Shown here: piece after piece, positions 16,796-25,287 of the stretch
How the letters are laid out: each line of letters starts with the position of its first letter
Position numbering within the stretch: the stretch's first letter is position 1
NCBI GenBank assembly: GCA_029781035.1
Contig: JAKOXK010000097.1
Location: 41,743-105,742, forward strand
Reading direction: 5' to 3'
Length of the DNA: 64,000 bases
Source of the DNA: Armatimonadota bacterium
GTDB lineage: Bacteria > Armatimonadota > Fimbriimonadia > Fimbriimonadales > Fimbriimonadaceae
Notes under the pieces: generated by a model
The model's input: the letters and a program-made list of their open reading frames with translations, nothing else
Told to the model about the DNA's origin: nothing
Databases searched by the model: none
Position numbers and translations under genes: made by a program

Positions 16796-17557
16796 ATGAA
16801 ACGACAAGTCGCTAGCGACGAAGACATCTTGGTCCGGGCATGGGCTCTACGTCACCGCCAGGGAACATCCGTTCACTTCCATACACCAGGTTGGAGTCAA
16901 TTGGTGTATGGAGTTGAGGGTGTCATGACCGTTTCGACTTCAGAAGGCACATGGGTCGTGCCGCCTCATCGCGCAGTCTGGCTGCCAAATGGAGTCACCG
17001 CGGACGTCAGGATGACGGGTGCAGTTACGGTCCGCTCACTCTTCTTCCGGTCTGTCGAGCTAGTTCCGTGTCAGTGCTTCGCTCTGTCCGTTTCGCCGCT
17101 CCTTCGCGAACTCATCACCCACATCGCGCTCACGGGCCCCATGTTCCGGTCTAACCCGCACCACCAGCGGCTCACTGAGCTGGTCCTCGACTTCGTTCGG
17201 ACTGCAGACTCTCTTCCTGTCCACTTACCCGTTCCGCGAGAGACTGTCTTCGAGGCGCTCAGCGACCCTCTTGCGGACCCCAGATCAGTCGCCTTGGATC
17301 ACGGATACAGTCTGAGGACGCTCGAGCGACGAATCAAGAACTCCACGGGGATGAGCCTGGGGGTTTGGCGCCACCAGGCACGACTACTCAAGTCTCTGGA
17401 ACTCTTGGCTGCTGGTGAAAGCGTTGGGGAGGTCGCGTTCTTGGTCGGCTACGAAGGTGCCAGTTCGTTCATACACGCGTTTCGTCGTGCCTTTGGCACT
17501 TCCCCGGGCGCTTACTTCAAGCTCGACCCACCGACACGCTCGAACGTGCCTGGATAG
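16796..17557 (+). CDS. AraC-family transcriptional regulator
   Basis: A 253-aa regulator with an N-terminal cupin-type sensor (HTPGWSQLVYGVEGVMTVSTSEGTW, PHRAVWLPNG) and a C-terminal double helix-turn-helix (SLRTLERRIKNSTGMSLGVW and the signature GESVGEVAFLVGYEGASSFIHAFRRAFGTSPGAYF). It is divergent from the VOC gene, with about 60 bp between starts, so it may regulate that gene and itself. Its 3' end overlaps the convergent secreted-protein gene by 46 bp. Confidence 0.9.
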   Translation: MKRQVASDEDILVRAWALRHRQGTSVHFHTPGWSQLVYGVEGVMTVSTSEGTWVVPPHRAVWLPNGVTADVRMTGAVTVRSLFFRSVELVPCQCFALSVSPLLRELITHIALTGPMFRSNPHHQRLTELVLDFVRTADSLPVHLPVPRETVFEALSDPLADPRSVALDHGYSLRTLERRIKNSTGMSLGVWRHQARLLKSLELLAAGESVGEVAFLVGYEGASSFIHAFRRAFGTSPGAYFKLDPPTRSNVPG

Positions 17558-18198
17558 AAGTGGAACGTGAACCGGATCGGACTCGGCTTGAGGTTCTTCG
17601 CCTGCCAGAACGCTCCGGTCTCTCCGATCTGCCAGCCACTTGTCGGCAATGTGTCCACCATTTGGAACACGAACCCTTTCGGGTATTTGATGGCGATCTG
17701 AAACTGTTCGAGGGTATCGGTCTGACGGAGCAACTCATAGCCTACGGTTCTTTCCGCGAGTCCTTCGCCCACCTTGTCGAGGGGGCGGGAGTACGTACAG
17801 TCAAACCCCTTCCACTCCCCTGGCGCTAGGGTCAGGGCAAAGCCCTTGGCCCTAGCCCAGGTGGCGCCGTTGACAGTGTCGTCCACGTCGCCGTTCTGCG
17901 CGGTCACGGGTGTACCGCCCCAGTTCGCTGTTACGATGGTTTTGCGGAACCACGCCTCCCCACCTTCGCCGAGCACGGGTACGTGCACGACGCCCGACAC
18001 AGGCTGGTCTCCGGTGTTCTTGAAGAGTGCCTTAGCTTTGAAGACCACGTCCTTCTCGGAGAGTCGAATCTCCACGGACTCGAGGACTGTCCGCACATGC
18101 GCGGCTGTTTTCTCGTTGGAAACCCAGAAAGGAGTGCCTCCCCATGAAAGGGGCGGAACAGCGGGGCTGATCAGCGCAAGGGCAGTAAAGGCGAACAT
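17512..18198 (-). CDS. Hypothetical secreted protein
   Basis: A 228-aa protein with a signal peptide (MFAFTALALISPAVPPLSWG). The mature part is beta-rich, with VRTVLESVEIRLSEKDVVFKAKALFKNTG and a later FDCTYSRPLDKVG segment, resembling DUF4424-like secreted proteins, but I cannot assign a family. The start at 18198 is supported by GGAG at ideal spacing and by the signal peptide; the frame is open 10 codons further. The last 46 bp overlap the end of the AraC gene on the other strand. Confidence 0.65.
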   Translation of the reverse strand: MFAFTALALISPAVPPLSWGGTPFWVSNEKTAAHVRTVLESVEIRLSEKDVVFKAKALFKNTGDQPVSGVVHVPVLGEGGEAWFRKTIVTANWGGTPVTAQNGDVDDTVNGATWARAKGFALTLAPGEWKGFDCTYSRPLDKVGEGLAERTVGYELLRQTDTLEQFQIAIKYPKGFVFQMVDTLPTSGWQIGETGAFWQAKNLKPSPIRFTFHFYPGTFERVGGSSLK

Positions 18199-18268
18199 GT
18201 TGGCTCCATCCTGACAGACGCGTGGCAAGGATCACAACGATAGGACCGTGCCGTGCCGGACAGCCCGG

Positions 18269-19855
18269 TCAGATGAGCACGAACTCGCGCATGGCTTGCG
18301 GCACTGAAGTGTCGAAGCCGACGACATCGATCATGCCGGCATCGTTGGGGTCAGCGATCGTGAACCGGTTGGCACACATCCCGACCACGATCAGCTTCGC
18401 TCCGATGCCACGAGACTGCCGGTATTCCGCGAGCGCTTGCGCCGGGTGAATCTTGCCGTACCATGTCTCGCTGTCTGTGTACACCACGAACACGTCCACG
18501 TCGAGCTTATGCTTCTGCGCGTGGATCATTGGTAAGGCACAGTCCGTTCCACCGAAGTTCACATTTCTTGTGTGCGCGAGTCCGTCGATGAGCCGCATTT
18601 TGCCGCTCAAGGGGAGCGGACGAAGGCCGTCGGCAAACGCCATCGGTGTGCACGCCTTTTCGGTCCCCATCGTTACGATCGCCATCGCGGTGGCCGCTTC
18701 ACACGCGGACAAGGGCGAACCCGCGACCGTTGCCGAACTCATCGAGCCCGAGACGTCTACGCCGAGCAAGTAGCGCCTCTCGGTCGGTTCGACCGCACTG
18801 AAAGCCAGTCGGAAGGCGCCGTCCAACGCGTCCACGATCTCTGGCACGGGAACCCACTCGTTGCTGCCCCGGAAACCTCGTCCACCGGCGTAAGTGGCTT
18901 GGGCCAAGAGCAGTGTCAAAGGATGCACCCGGGCGCGGCGCAAGAGCGTCTCGTTCCGGAGCCTGCCGATCACTTGATTCGTGGCCGCCGAACCGGGCGC
19001 GAGCAGTCCGCAGCGCGTCATGTTCGCCAGGTTCCGCACCATCGCTGTCATTGGCATCTCGTCCAGGAGGGCATCCCAGACGTCAGGGTCGGTCAGGAGT
19101 TCGGTCGGTACGCACTCGCGAGTGAAGCGGTTTTCACGGATCAGTTTGACGTACGGTTCCGAGTCACCTGCACCCTCCGCTGCGAGCCGCTTCAACTGCT
19201 CGAACGCCTCGATCTTGGCGTTGGGCCCGGTCAGCTCCCCGTCCACGATCCACTTGAACAGAATCCGGTGCTCTTCGGTCGGGGGCTTTGGGTGGGCGAG
19301 CCGAAGGAGGTCACGGTGCGACCACCCACCCCTCTGCTGGTACTTGAGCGACTGGTATGTCAGATCGTCGGCGTCCGCAGACGTGTACCAGTTGGCGATC
19401 GCCTTGCGCATCCCGCGGCCCCAACCCCTGAGTTGCTCGGCCTCGCTGACAAACTGGAACAGGTGTGTCCCTGTCCGACAGACCGCCGATAGAGCCCCCA
19501 GGGCTTCTTGGCGCGTTTCGGTGTCACCCAGAGCAGACGCGAGGGCCAGCACAAACAGGGCAGGGTCGTTCTTCGGCGCGCGCCCACTTTTGCTGACCTC
19601 AACGACGCGCTCGACCACCTTCTTGCCATCGCTCTTGATGAGTCCCACCGCATTTTCCGCTTGTTCTCGGGTGATCTTCTGCTCGCCAACGTAGTAAGTC
19701 CCTCCCTCAGTGCCGAGGATCAGGAAGCGGTCGAGCAGCTTCCACGGGTCGAGAGACCAAATGTAGCCCCCCGCTTTGTTCCGCACCTGGCCGCTTCCGG
19801 GAATCGGCTGCGACTGGTCGGTCTGCTTCTTGCTGTAGTGTTTGGTGAACCTCAT
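18269..19855 (-). CDS. rsr: TROVE-domain protein (Ro60-like, Rsr)
   Basis: A 528-aa homologue of the Ro60 autoantigen, the ring-shaped RNA-binding protein that holds Y RNAs and misfolded non-coding RNAs. The N-terminal TROVE domain (about residues 15-350) is made of HEAT-like helices, including YIWSLDPWKLLDRFLILGTEGGTYYVGEQKI as in other Ro proteins. The C-terminal von Willebrand A domain starts near 360, with MIDAS motif DVSGS at 367-371 and later TDSE. Bacterial Rsr proteins work with PNPase and a Y RNA usually encoded next to rsr. The 527 bp upstream here contain no protein gene but show RNA-like secondary structure. The gene stands alone. Confidence 0.93.
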   Translation of the reverse strand: MRFTKHYSKKQTDQSQPIPGSGQVRNKAGGYIWSLDPWKLLDRFLILGTEGGTYYVGEQKITREQAENAVGLIKSDGKKVVERVVEVSKSGRAPKNDPALFVLALASALGDTETRQEALGALSAVCRTGTHLFQFVSEAEQLRGWGRGMRKAIANWYTSADADDLTYQSLKYQQRGGWSHRDLLRLAHPKPPTEEHRILFKWIVDGELTGPNAKIEAFEQLKRLAAEGAGDSEPYVKLIRENRFTRECVPTELLTDPDVWDALLDEMPMTAMVRNLANMTRCGLLAPGSAATNQVIGRLRNETLLRRARVHPLTLLLAQATYAGGRGFRGSNEWVPVPEIVDALDGAFRLAFSAVEPTERRYLLGVDVSGSMSSATVAGSPLSACEAATAMAIVTMGTEKACTPMAFADGLRPLPLSGKMRLIDGLAHTRNVNFGGTDCALPMIHAQKHKLDVDVFVVYTDSETWYGKIHPAQALAEYRQSRGIGAKLIVVGMCANRFTIADPNDAGMIDVVGFDTSVPQAMREFVLI

Positions 19856-20382
19856 GTTCGTCTACTTACTATTGTGACTTCCGCTGGAGCGCGGACTTCG
19901 ATCCAGTGTCGGGCGTCCTATTGTTCAATGGATGCTCGGCGAGGGCCACTCCGGAGTCGAGTCTGGAGGAGCTTCCCCTCCTGGCCACGTGGACTTCTTT
20001 GCATGTCAGCCGACCGAAGCCAACCATGCCGTGAGTCGGTTGGCTGCAAACGGCTCGGGTCTTCAACATGCGAACTCGACCCAGAATCATTACTTAGCGT
20101 TCGTCTTGCTTGACTTTTGTCATAGCTGCAATGGCATGTTGTTCGAATCAATGCTGTCTCCTTTTCAGGATGCTTAGGGGCTGGGAAGTGGATCAGGCGT
20201 TGTTGGGTGGGATCGCGAAACGTACGATGTTGACTCAGAGTAATCAGTATTGTGATGCTGCCACACCATGGTAGACGGTTCCGCCGTTGACATTGCCCAG
20301 TCCTTGGAGTTTGATACACTAGGATCAAGGGAGTCTACGATGCGGCGAACGTTGGTATGTCAGGCGTGTGATATCGGAGTAT
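19856..20382. other. Gene-free structured region upstream of rsr (Y RNA candidate)
   Basis: No open frame here looks coding. The sequence holds several hairpins. One has a perfect 8-bp stem AGCCAACC (20018-20025) / GGTTGGCT (20038-20045) with a 12-nt loop. Another region, about 19945-19988, has nested GGCCA/TGGCC and GGAGG/CCTCC helices. A tRNA T-loop-like motif GTTCGAATC is at 20141-20149 on the plus strand. Bacterial Y RNAs lie beside rsr and mimic tRNA, so this gap is the place to look for one. I cannot define its ends. TTGACA at 20287-20292 may belong to the promoter of the next gene. Confidence 0.3.
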
Positions 20383-21378
20383 ATGAAGAACAACTACAGA
20401 ATTTCGACGAGCTTTATGATACTGCTTGTTGGAGCATTGTGCGTGGCGCAAGGAGTGACGACTGAAGTTGCAGCAAGAAACGCTGCCAGCAACTACCTTC
20501 GTGCGTTGGGTTTGGCCTACAGCGTCGATGGAAGTTCCGCACGTCTCCTTAAGCACTCCGGATCAGCTCCCAGTGTTTGGGATGTCACGTCTGACCGGGC
20601 CGAGTTCATGTTAAGCATTAACGCTGACAATGGCAGGAAGGTTGGTTTTGCCGACATCGCTCTCGATGACGAGAGGAACGGACGCAAGCCGGGCATGGCC
20701 AGAAGGCTTCTGACAGATGAGCAAGTGAAGGCAGCCGGAACTGCTGCAATCGAGAAGGGGGACTTGGCAGACATGGGTTTCATTCCGACGCGAGTCGAGT
20801 GGCTGTGTGACGAGCCCGGGGCCGACCGTGACCGGAACAATCGGGCTGACCGGGTGAAGGTGGAGTTTGGGCAACAGGTCCAAGGATATGGGGGCTACGT
20901 GAACACAGCCACGATGTCCTTCGACGCGGTAACAGGGAAGCTCTTGGGGCTGTCTGCCTCGACGCTGTGGCGGTTTGTCCCTCCGAGGTCCCGCCTAAGC
21001 CGGGAAGAGGCGCTGACGGTGCTTAGGGCGCTGTACGCAGGAGAACGCGATCGCTTGAAGGCGGCGGGCGATGGGGACGCCCAAGCGTTCGAATGGCCGG
21101 GTGATGAGGAAGTCGGGCCCCTCCTCAAGGAGGAGATCGTACAGGGCGGAACCAGAGCTTTCGGATCCGACTACGGCCACAACCTCGCCGAGGCCTGCGA
21201 AGCAAGGTTGTGTTGGACGGTCGACATGCAGGGCGCCTACGTGGCTGTCGACACCGAGAGTGGCAACCCGTGGACTGCCGGCTCTAGAAAAGTGGACACT
21301 CGTCGGCACTCCCAGAGCCGCGCGGCACCGGTGGGCCGCCAAGTGGACCAAAGAGAAGTGGCGCAGATCCTCGGGTAG
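20383..21378 (+). CDS. Hypothetical secreted protein, PepSY/YcdB-like
   Basis: A 331-aa protein with a signal peptide (MKNNYRISTSFMILLVGALCVAQG). The mature part starts TEVAARNAASNYLRALG and has repeated segments in which a processed sequence is followed by FDAVTGKLLGLS or VDTESGNPW. This is the rhythm of PepSY or YcdB-like domains, which are often extracellular inhibitors or propeptides. The match is weak, so function is unassigned. ATG 20383 gives the best signal peptide; a GTG at 20368 is also in frame. No partner protease is adjacent. Confidence 0.6.
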   Translation: MKNNYRISTSFMILLVGALCVAQGVTTEVAARNAASNYLRALGLAYSVDGSSARLLKHSGSAPSVWDVTSDRAEFMLSINADNGRKVGFADIALDDERNGRKPGMARRLLTDEQVKAAGTAAIEKGDLADMGFIPTRVEWLCDEPGADRDRNNRADRVKVEFGQQVQGYGGYVNTATMSFDAVTGKLLGLSASTLWRFVPPRSRLSREEALTVLRALYAGERDRLKAAGDGDAQAFEWPGDEEVGPLLKEEIVQGGTRAFGSDYGHNLAEACEARLCWTVDMQGAYVAVDTESGNPWTAGSRKVDTRRHSQSRAAPVGRQVDQREVAQILG

Positions 21379-22247
21379 CGGTAGCATCGGCCACCGTGGT
21401 TGCCCTGGTCGCGGGTTTCTGGTTCCTCCGCCCTCGCAGACTGTGGGGGTCGCGTGGTAGGTGGGGTTCTCGTTCCCTCTTCTGTTGCACGGCCCTCCTG
21501 CTCCAGTCTGTAGCCATCCTGGCGCTTCATTAGGACGATGGTTGGCTTGGAGGCATGAACTCGCTCAAGTAGAAACATGAACCTGTCAATCCGCCTGAAG
21601 AAACACAGACAACCCAATTCCAGTCACTTGCTGTACGTCGTGCCTTAGACCGTTAGGTGCTTTCCGAGCCCTTGGGCAAATGGGCGGAGATGGGGCTCTA
21701 TAACGGTAACCCACCTCCAACGGCCCAGGGGCCTGGATCGCGTCAGGGGACAACTTGGCGAGGACAAGATGATCAGTCCCTCCTGCCAGGAGCCCGAGTC
21801 CTGCGTGTCGTCCCTCGGCGGCAACTGCCACGGTATGTCGTGACAGGCTCAGGTAAGCGCGGCGCGCTTGCCTCGGCCCAGAAGCCGGCAGGGACGCCGC
21901 CGCGGTACGTCCGCGCCAGCCCAGGTACCGGGCGCACGGGCGACCACGACGGTCGAATGTGTCGTTAGGGGAGGGTGTTCGCCCTACCCGCGCTCTTGGT
22001 CGTTGTTCTGAGCGCAGGCTTCGGCGGTGAAGCTGGCTCAGAAGAGATCTAGTCTAATCCGCCCTGCCGGGGCGGTTGCATCGCTGCTCTTCATGGCGTT
22101 GTTGTTTGCCCAGCCATACCTGTCGCGCATGGCTACGCAAGGAGACGCATGATGCCACAGAAAGGTCACAGAGTGCACGGGCCTTGGGACCATTGCAGCT
22201 GGAATTGGTGTCTGACGCCCCAGTGACGGTCGTGCTTCTGTAAGGAC
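21379..22247. other. Gene-poor 870-bp region
   Basis: I find no supported gene. Short frames on both strands are Arg/Pro/Gly-rich and look like shadows. One tiny frame at 21975-22052 reads as a signal-peptide-like 25-mer after a purine-rich GGGGAGGG. It may be the remnant of a lost secreted protein gene. The region may be decaying sequence. Confidence 0.4.
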
Positions 22248-22709
22248 TCAGCCCTTGATTTGACGCAGCACCTTGACCATCTCGACGCAAGCAAGGGCCG
22301 CCTCTCGACCCTTGTTTCCCAACTTTAGGCCGGCCCGCTCGTAGGCTTGTTCCTGAGTTTCTGGGGTCAGTACACCCCAACTCACCGGGATGCCCGTAGC
22401 GTTCTGCAACTCCATCAGTGAGGAACTGACGTCCTCGGCCAACATCCGGGCGTGGGGCGTCGCTCCTTGGAGGATGCAGCCCAAGGCGACGATCCCGTCA
22501 GTGTCGCCTGAAGTTGCAAGGGCTCGGGCGGTCGGAGGGATCTCCCATGTGCCAGGTACCCAAACAACGGTCGGATCGACGTTCCCACACAGCCGTAACT
22601 GGTCCACGGCGCCTTCCAAGAGTTCCTTGGTCACCAACTCGTTCCACCGACTCACGATCACGGCGATCCGTAAGCCCTTCGCGTCCCAGTCACCTTGCAC
22701 AAGGCGCAT
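22248..22709 (-). CDS. ribH: 6,7-dimethyl-8-ribityllumazine synthase
   Basis: A 153-aa enzyme of riboflavin synthesis. It condenses 5-amino-6-ribitylamino-uracil with 3,4-dihydroxy-2-butanone 4-phosphate to give the lumazine precursor. Family signatures are all present: VSRWNE near the N-terminus, VPGTWEIP, GCILQGATPHARMLAEDVSSSL with the catalytic His, and WGVLTPETQEQA. Length is that of the usual icosahedral or pentameric enzyme. Other rib genes are not nearby, so the pathway is scattered. TAAACT (plus-strand AGTTTA, 22716-22721) lies 6 nt before the ATG; I see no FMN riboswitch. Confidence 0.96.
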   Translation of the reverse strand: MRLVQGDWDAKGLRIAVIVSRWNELVTKELLEGAVDQLRLCGNVDPTVVWVPGTWEIPPTARALATSGDTDGIVALGCILQGATPHARMLAEDVSSSLMELQNATGIPVSWGVLTPETQEQAYERAGLKLGNKGREAALACVEMVKVLRQIKG

Positions 22710-22715
22710 TGAGCC

Positions 22716-22721
22716 AGTTTA
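22716..22721 (-). promoter_or_regulatory. -10-like TAAACT, 6 nt before ribH start
   Basis: TAAACT on the minus strand, 6 nt upstream of the ribH ATG, with no Shine-Dalgarno between. Fits a leaderless transcript. Confidence 0.4.
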
Positions 22722-22938
22722 GCCGCGCACAGTCAGCGGTGGCGAGGATCCAAGTTCAAGACGCCCAGGGCTGGTTTGGCGCAGGCGGTCGGCCTTCCGT
22801 TCATTGGGAACAGGCGAAACGCTAGTGCCTGGCAACAGCGCATGGCCAGCTTCTTGTCGCAACTGATCGTCAGCCACGGACTGTCGCGCTTCCCCATGCC
22901 CAGGCCCACAGCCGGTAGCGTCCGATAATCAACCGAAG

Positions 22939-25260
22939 GTGTCCAGTCAGCCCAGTCGGCTCGACGTCTTGCGTAACTTGCAGACGGCTAACGTGGACGT
23001 GGCCTTCGCCACGGCCTTCGGCACCCTCGTGGGCGGCGTCTTCCTCATCGGCTTCATCCAGTATCTGGGTGGATCTGACTTCTGGATCCAGGCCGTCGTC
23101 GCCTTACCGAGCTTCATGGGTCTTTTCCAGATACCGGGCGCGATCTGGGGCCGACGGTACCCGTTCTACAAACGGTTCGTGGCGCCAGGTGGCTGGACCT
23201 GGCGGCTCATGTACGCCCCGTTGATCGTTTTGCCACTCTTGCCTTGGCCGGGAACGACGCGTCTGATCGTGCTCGCTGCTTGCATTGGGATTGCGACCTT
23301 AGCCACGCAAACGGTCGGTCCGATCTACAACGATTGGATCGCCGAGCAAGTGCCAGCCCAGAGCCGAGGCTGGTACTTCGGTCGGCGCACGGCCATCTCG
23401 ACGGCTGTTGGCATAGCGATCGCCTTCATTGGAGGCGTGGCCCTCGACAACTTTCAGAAGCGCGACATGAGCGGGCCAGGGTTTTCGCTTCTCTTTGGTG
23501 CTGGGCTCGTTTGTGCTCTGATCAGCATGCATTTCTTCCTGCGGATGGAGGACACGGTGCGGGCGAATCCGATCCAGGTCGGTGTCCGAGAGAGCTTGAG
23601 GCTCATGGTCCGTCCGGCTCAAGACCGCGATTTCCAGAAAGTGCTGGTCTTCACAGTGGTCTTTATGGTCAGCGCGACCGTGGCTGGCGGCCTGTACGTC
23701 GCGTTTGCCAGAGAAAGCCTGAAACTGAGCTACACGGCGATCCAGTTGACTCAAGTCGCCCATGCTGTGGGAACGGTGATCTTCGCCAACATGTGGGGGT
23801 ATCTGGCTGACAAGTACGGCAACAAACCTCTGCTGGCGATCTTGATGGTCGGTGCTGCGGCAACCCCCTTCATCTGGATCCTGTGCGTGCCGGGGCAGCC
23901 TGCGAGCAACATCACGATCCTGGTCGTCGGACATCTCTTCAATGGCATGGTTTGGTCGGGCATCGCCGTCTGCCAAATGAACCTGTACATTGCGACGTCG
24001 AAACAGGAAGACCGCGCCAATTACTTGGGCATGGTCTTCGCTCTGCAAGCGATCGTCGGTGGCATCGCTCCGCTCTTGGGAGGCGTGATGATGCACGAGT
24101 TCAGGGGAATGATGTCGGTGGAGCACGCCTACAAGTGGGTGTTCTTCAGTGCCGTGGCCATCCGTGTCCTGGCGTTCCTGACGCTCTTACCGGTCAAGGA
24201 GGAAGGCTCGACCGCGATCAGCCAGACACTAGGCCAGTTGGGGCGGGTGAACCCGCGCGGACTGCGCGCTCTGAGGAAGCTCAGTCGGACAGGCGACGCA
24301 ATGAAGAAGGCGGCGGCGATCGAGCAGGTCGGTTCGGCCCAGATGCCGCTAGCTTCCGGGGAACTCCTGAAAGCTCTCTCTGACCCGTCGCCTGCAGTCC
24401 GGCGGCAGGCTGCAAGAGCCCTGGGGAGGCTGAATGACCCCGAGGCAGCCCGATCCCTCACCAAGTTCGTTGCTGAAAACCGCGAACTGGTCGAGGAAGA
24501 GACGCTCGATGCTCTGGGGGACATGGGTGCGGTCGATGCGGTGAGCGTGGTCATGTCGTTCTTGACCGATCCTCGCTCTCCGATGCGGCGGCAGGCAGCC
24601 CGCACATTGGGCCGGCTCGGGTCGTTGGACGCCCTGAAACCACTGGAGGGAGCAGCAGCCGACGCTGGCGACCCTGATCTCAGACGGGCGGCCATCCAGG
24701 CTCTCAGGACGCTCAACGCGAGGGACGCTTGGCCGATGATCGGCAAAGCTCTGCAGGATCCGCACCCATCTGTCCGAGCGGCGGCTGCAGAGGCTGCGAG
24801 CGACATGGGCTTGACGGAACTGGCGACAGAAGTGCGTCACGCTCTCCATGTCTACGGTGACTCGTACGCGAGCGAACTCGCTTATGCGCTGGGTGCCCTC
24901 GGTGAGCTGTCCGACTTGCCTCTGATCTTGGAGACTGCCGCGAAAGCAGCCACGGTGACGACGCGGCGTCGGTGCCTCCTCGGGGCGGCTCGACTCTACA
25001 GTGTTGAGGCACCCCTGTACCGCCTCTTGAGCCAAGAAGGGCTTTCTCGAGACCAGGAGCTGGTTCAGTCTTTGCGTCCAGCCTACAACCGCAGCAAACG
25101 GCTTCGCGAAGCCGTGCAAGCCTTTTCGCTTGGACTGGAAAAAGAAGCGGTCGGCCTCTTGGCCGGTACCAGACTGACCGGCGGCCTCGCCGCTTTTGGG
25201 GAGTACGATGTCCCAGAAGCGTTCCTGGTCGCGGCCTTGGCCTATGCTGCCAACGGCTGA
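22939..25260 (+). CDS. MFS transporter fused to C-terminal HEAT repeats
   Basis: A 773-aa two-part protein. Residues about 1-430 are a major facilitator superfamily transporter with some twelve hydrophobic segments and an MFS loop motif (GYLADKYGNKPLLAI). From about 440 to 770 the chain is soluble and made of HEAT/PBS-lyase-type repeats, for example LLKALSDPSPAVRRQAARALGRL and FLTDPRSPMRRQAARTLGRLG. HEAT arrays are protein-binding scaffolds, so the tail may tie the transporter to a partner or sense its state; that is inference. The substrate is unknown. The GTG start follows GATAAT by 9 nt. The cyclase gene begins 27 bp downstream and may be co-expressed. Confidence 0.88.
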   Translation: MSSQPSRLDVLRNLQTANVDVAFATAFGTLVGGVFLIGFIQYLGGSDFWIQAVVALPSFMGLFQIPGAIWGRRYPFYKRFVAPGGWTWRLMYAPLIVLPLLPWPGTTRLIVLAACIGIATLATQTVGPIYNDWIAEQVPAQSRGWYFGRRTAISTAVGIAIAFIGGVALDNFQKRDMSGPGFSLLFGAGLVCALISMHFFLRMEDTVRANPIQVGVRESLRLMVRPAQDRDFQKVLVFTVVFMVSATVAGGLYVAFARESLKLSYTAIQLTQVAHAVGTVIFANMWGYLADKYGNKPLLAILMVGAAATPFIWILCVPGQPASNITILVVGHLFNGMVWSGIAVCQMNLYIATSKQEDRANYLGMVFALQAIVGGIAPLLGGVMMHEFRGMMSVEHAYKWVFFSAVAIRVLAFLTLLPVKEEGSTAISQTLGQLGRVNPRGLRALRKLSRTGDAMKKAAAIEQVGSAQMPLASGELLKALSDPSPAVRRQAARALGRLNDPEAARSLTKFVAENRELVEEETLDALGDMGAVDAVSVVMSFLTDPRSPMRRQAARTLGRLGSLDALKPLEGAAADAGDPDLRRAAIQALRTLNARDAWPMIGKALQDPHPSVRAAAAEAASDMGLTELATEVRHALHVYGDSYASELAYALGALGELSDLPLILETAAKAATVTTRRRCLLGAARLYSVEAPLYRLLSQEGLSRDQELVQSLRPAYNRSKRLREAVQAFSLGLEKEAVGLLAGTRLTGGLAAFGEYDVPEAFLVAALAYAANG

Positions 25261-25287
25261 GGTAGATTAGCGGCGCCCTGCGCACCG

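Noticed and set aside
16736..16807. Longer N-terminus for the VOC protein (TTG at 16807)
   Set aside because: It would overlap the divergent AraC start and adds residues unlike the family.
21975..22052. 25-codon GTG frame with purine-rich upstream sequence, signal-peptide-like product
   Set aside because: Too short to support as a gene; may be the remnant of a lost secreted protein gene.
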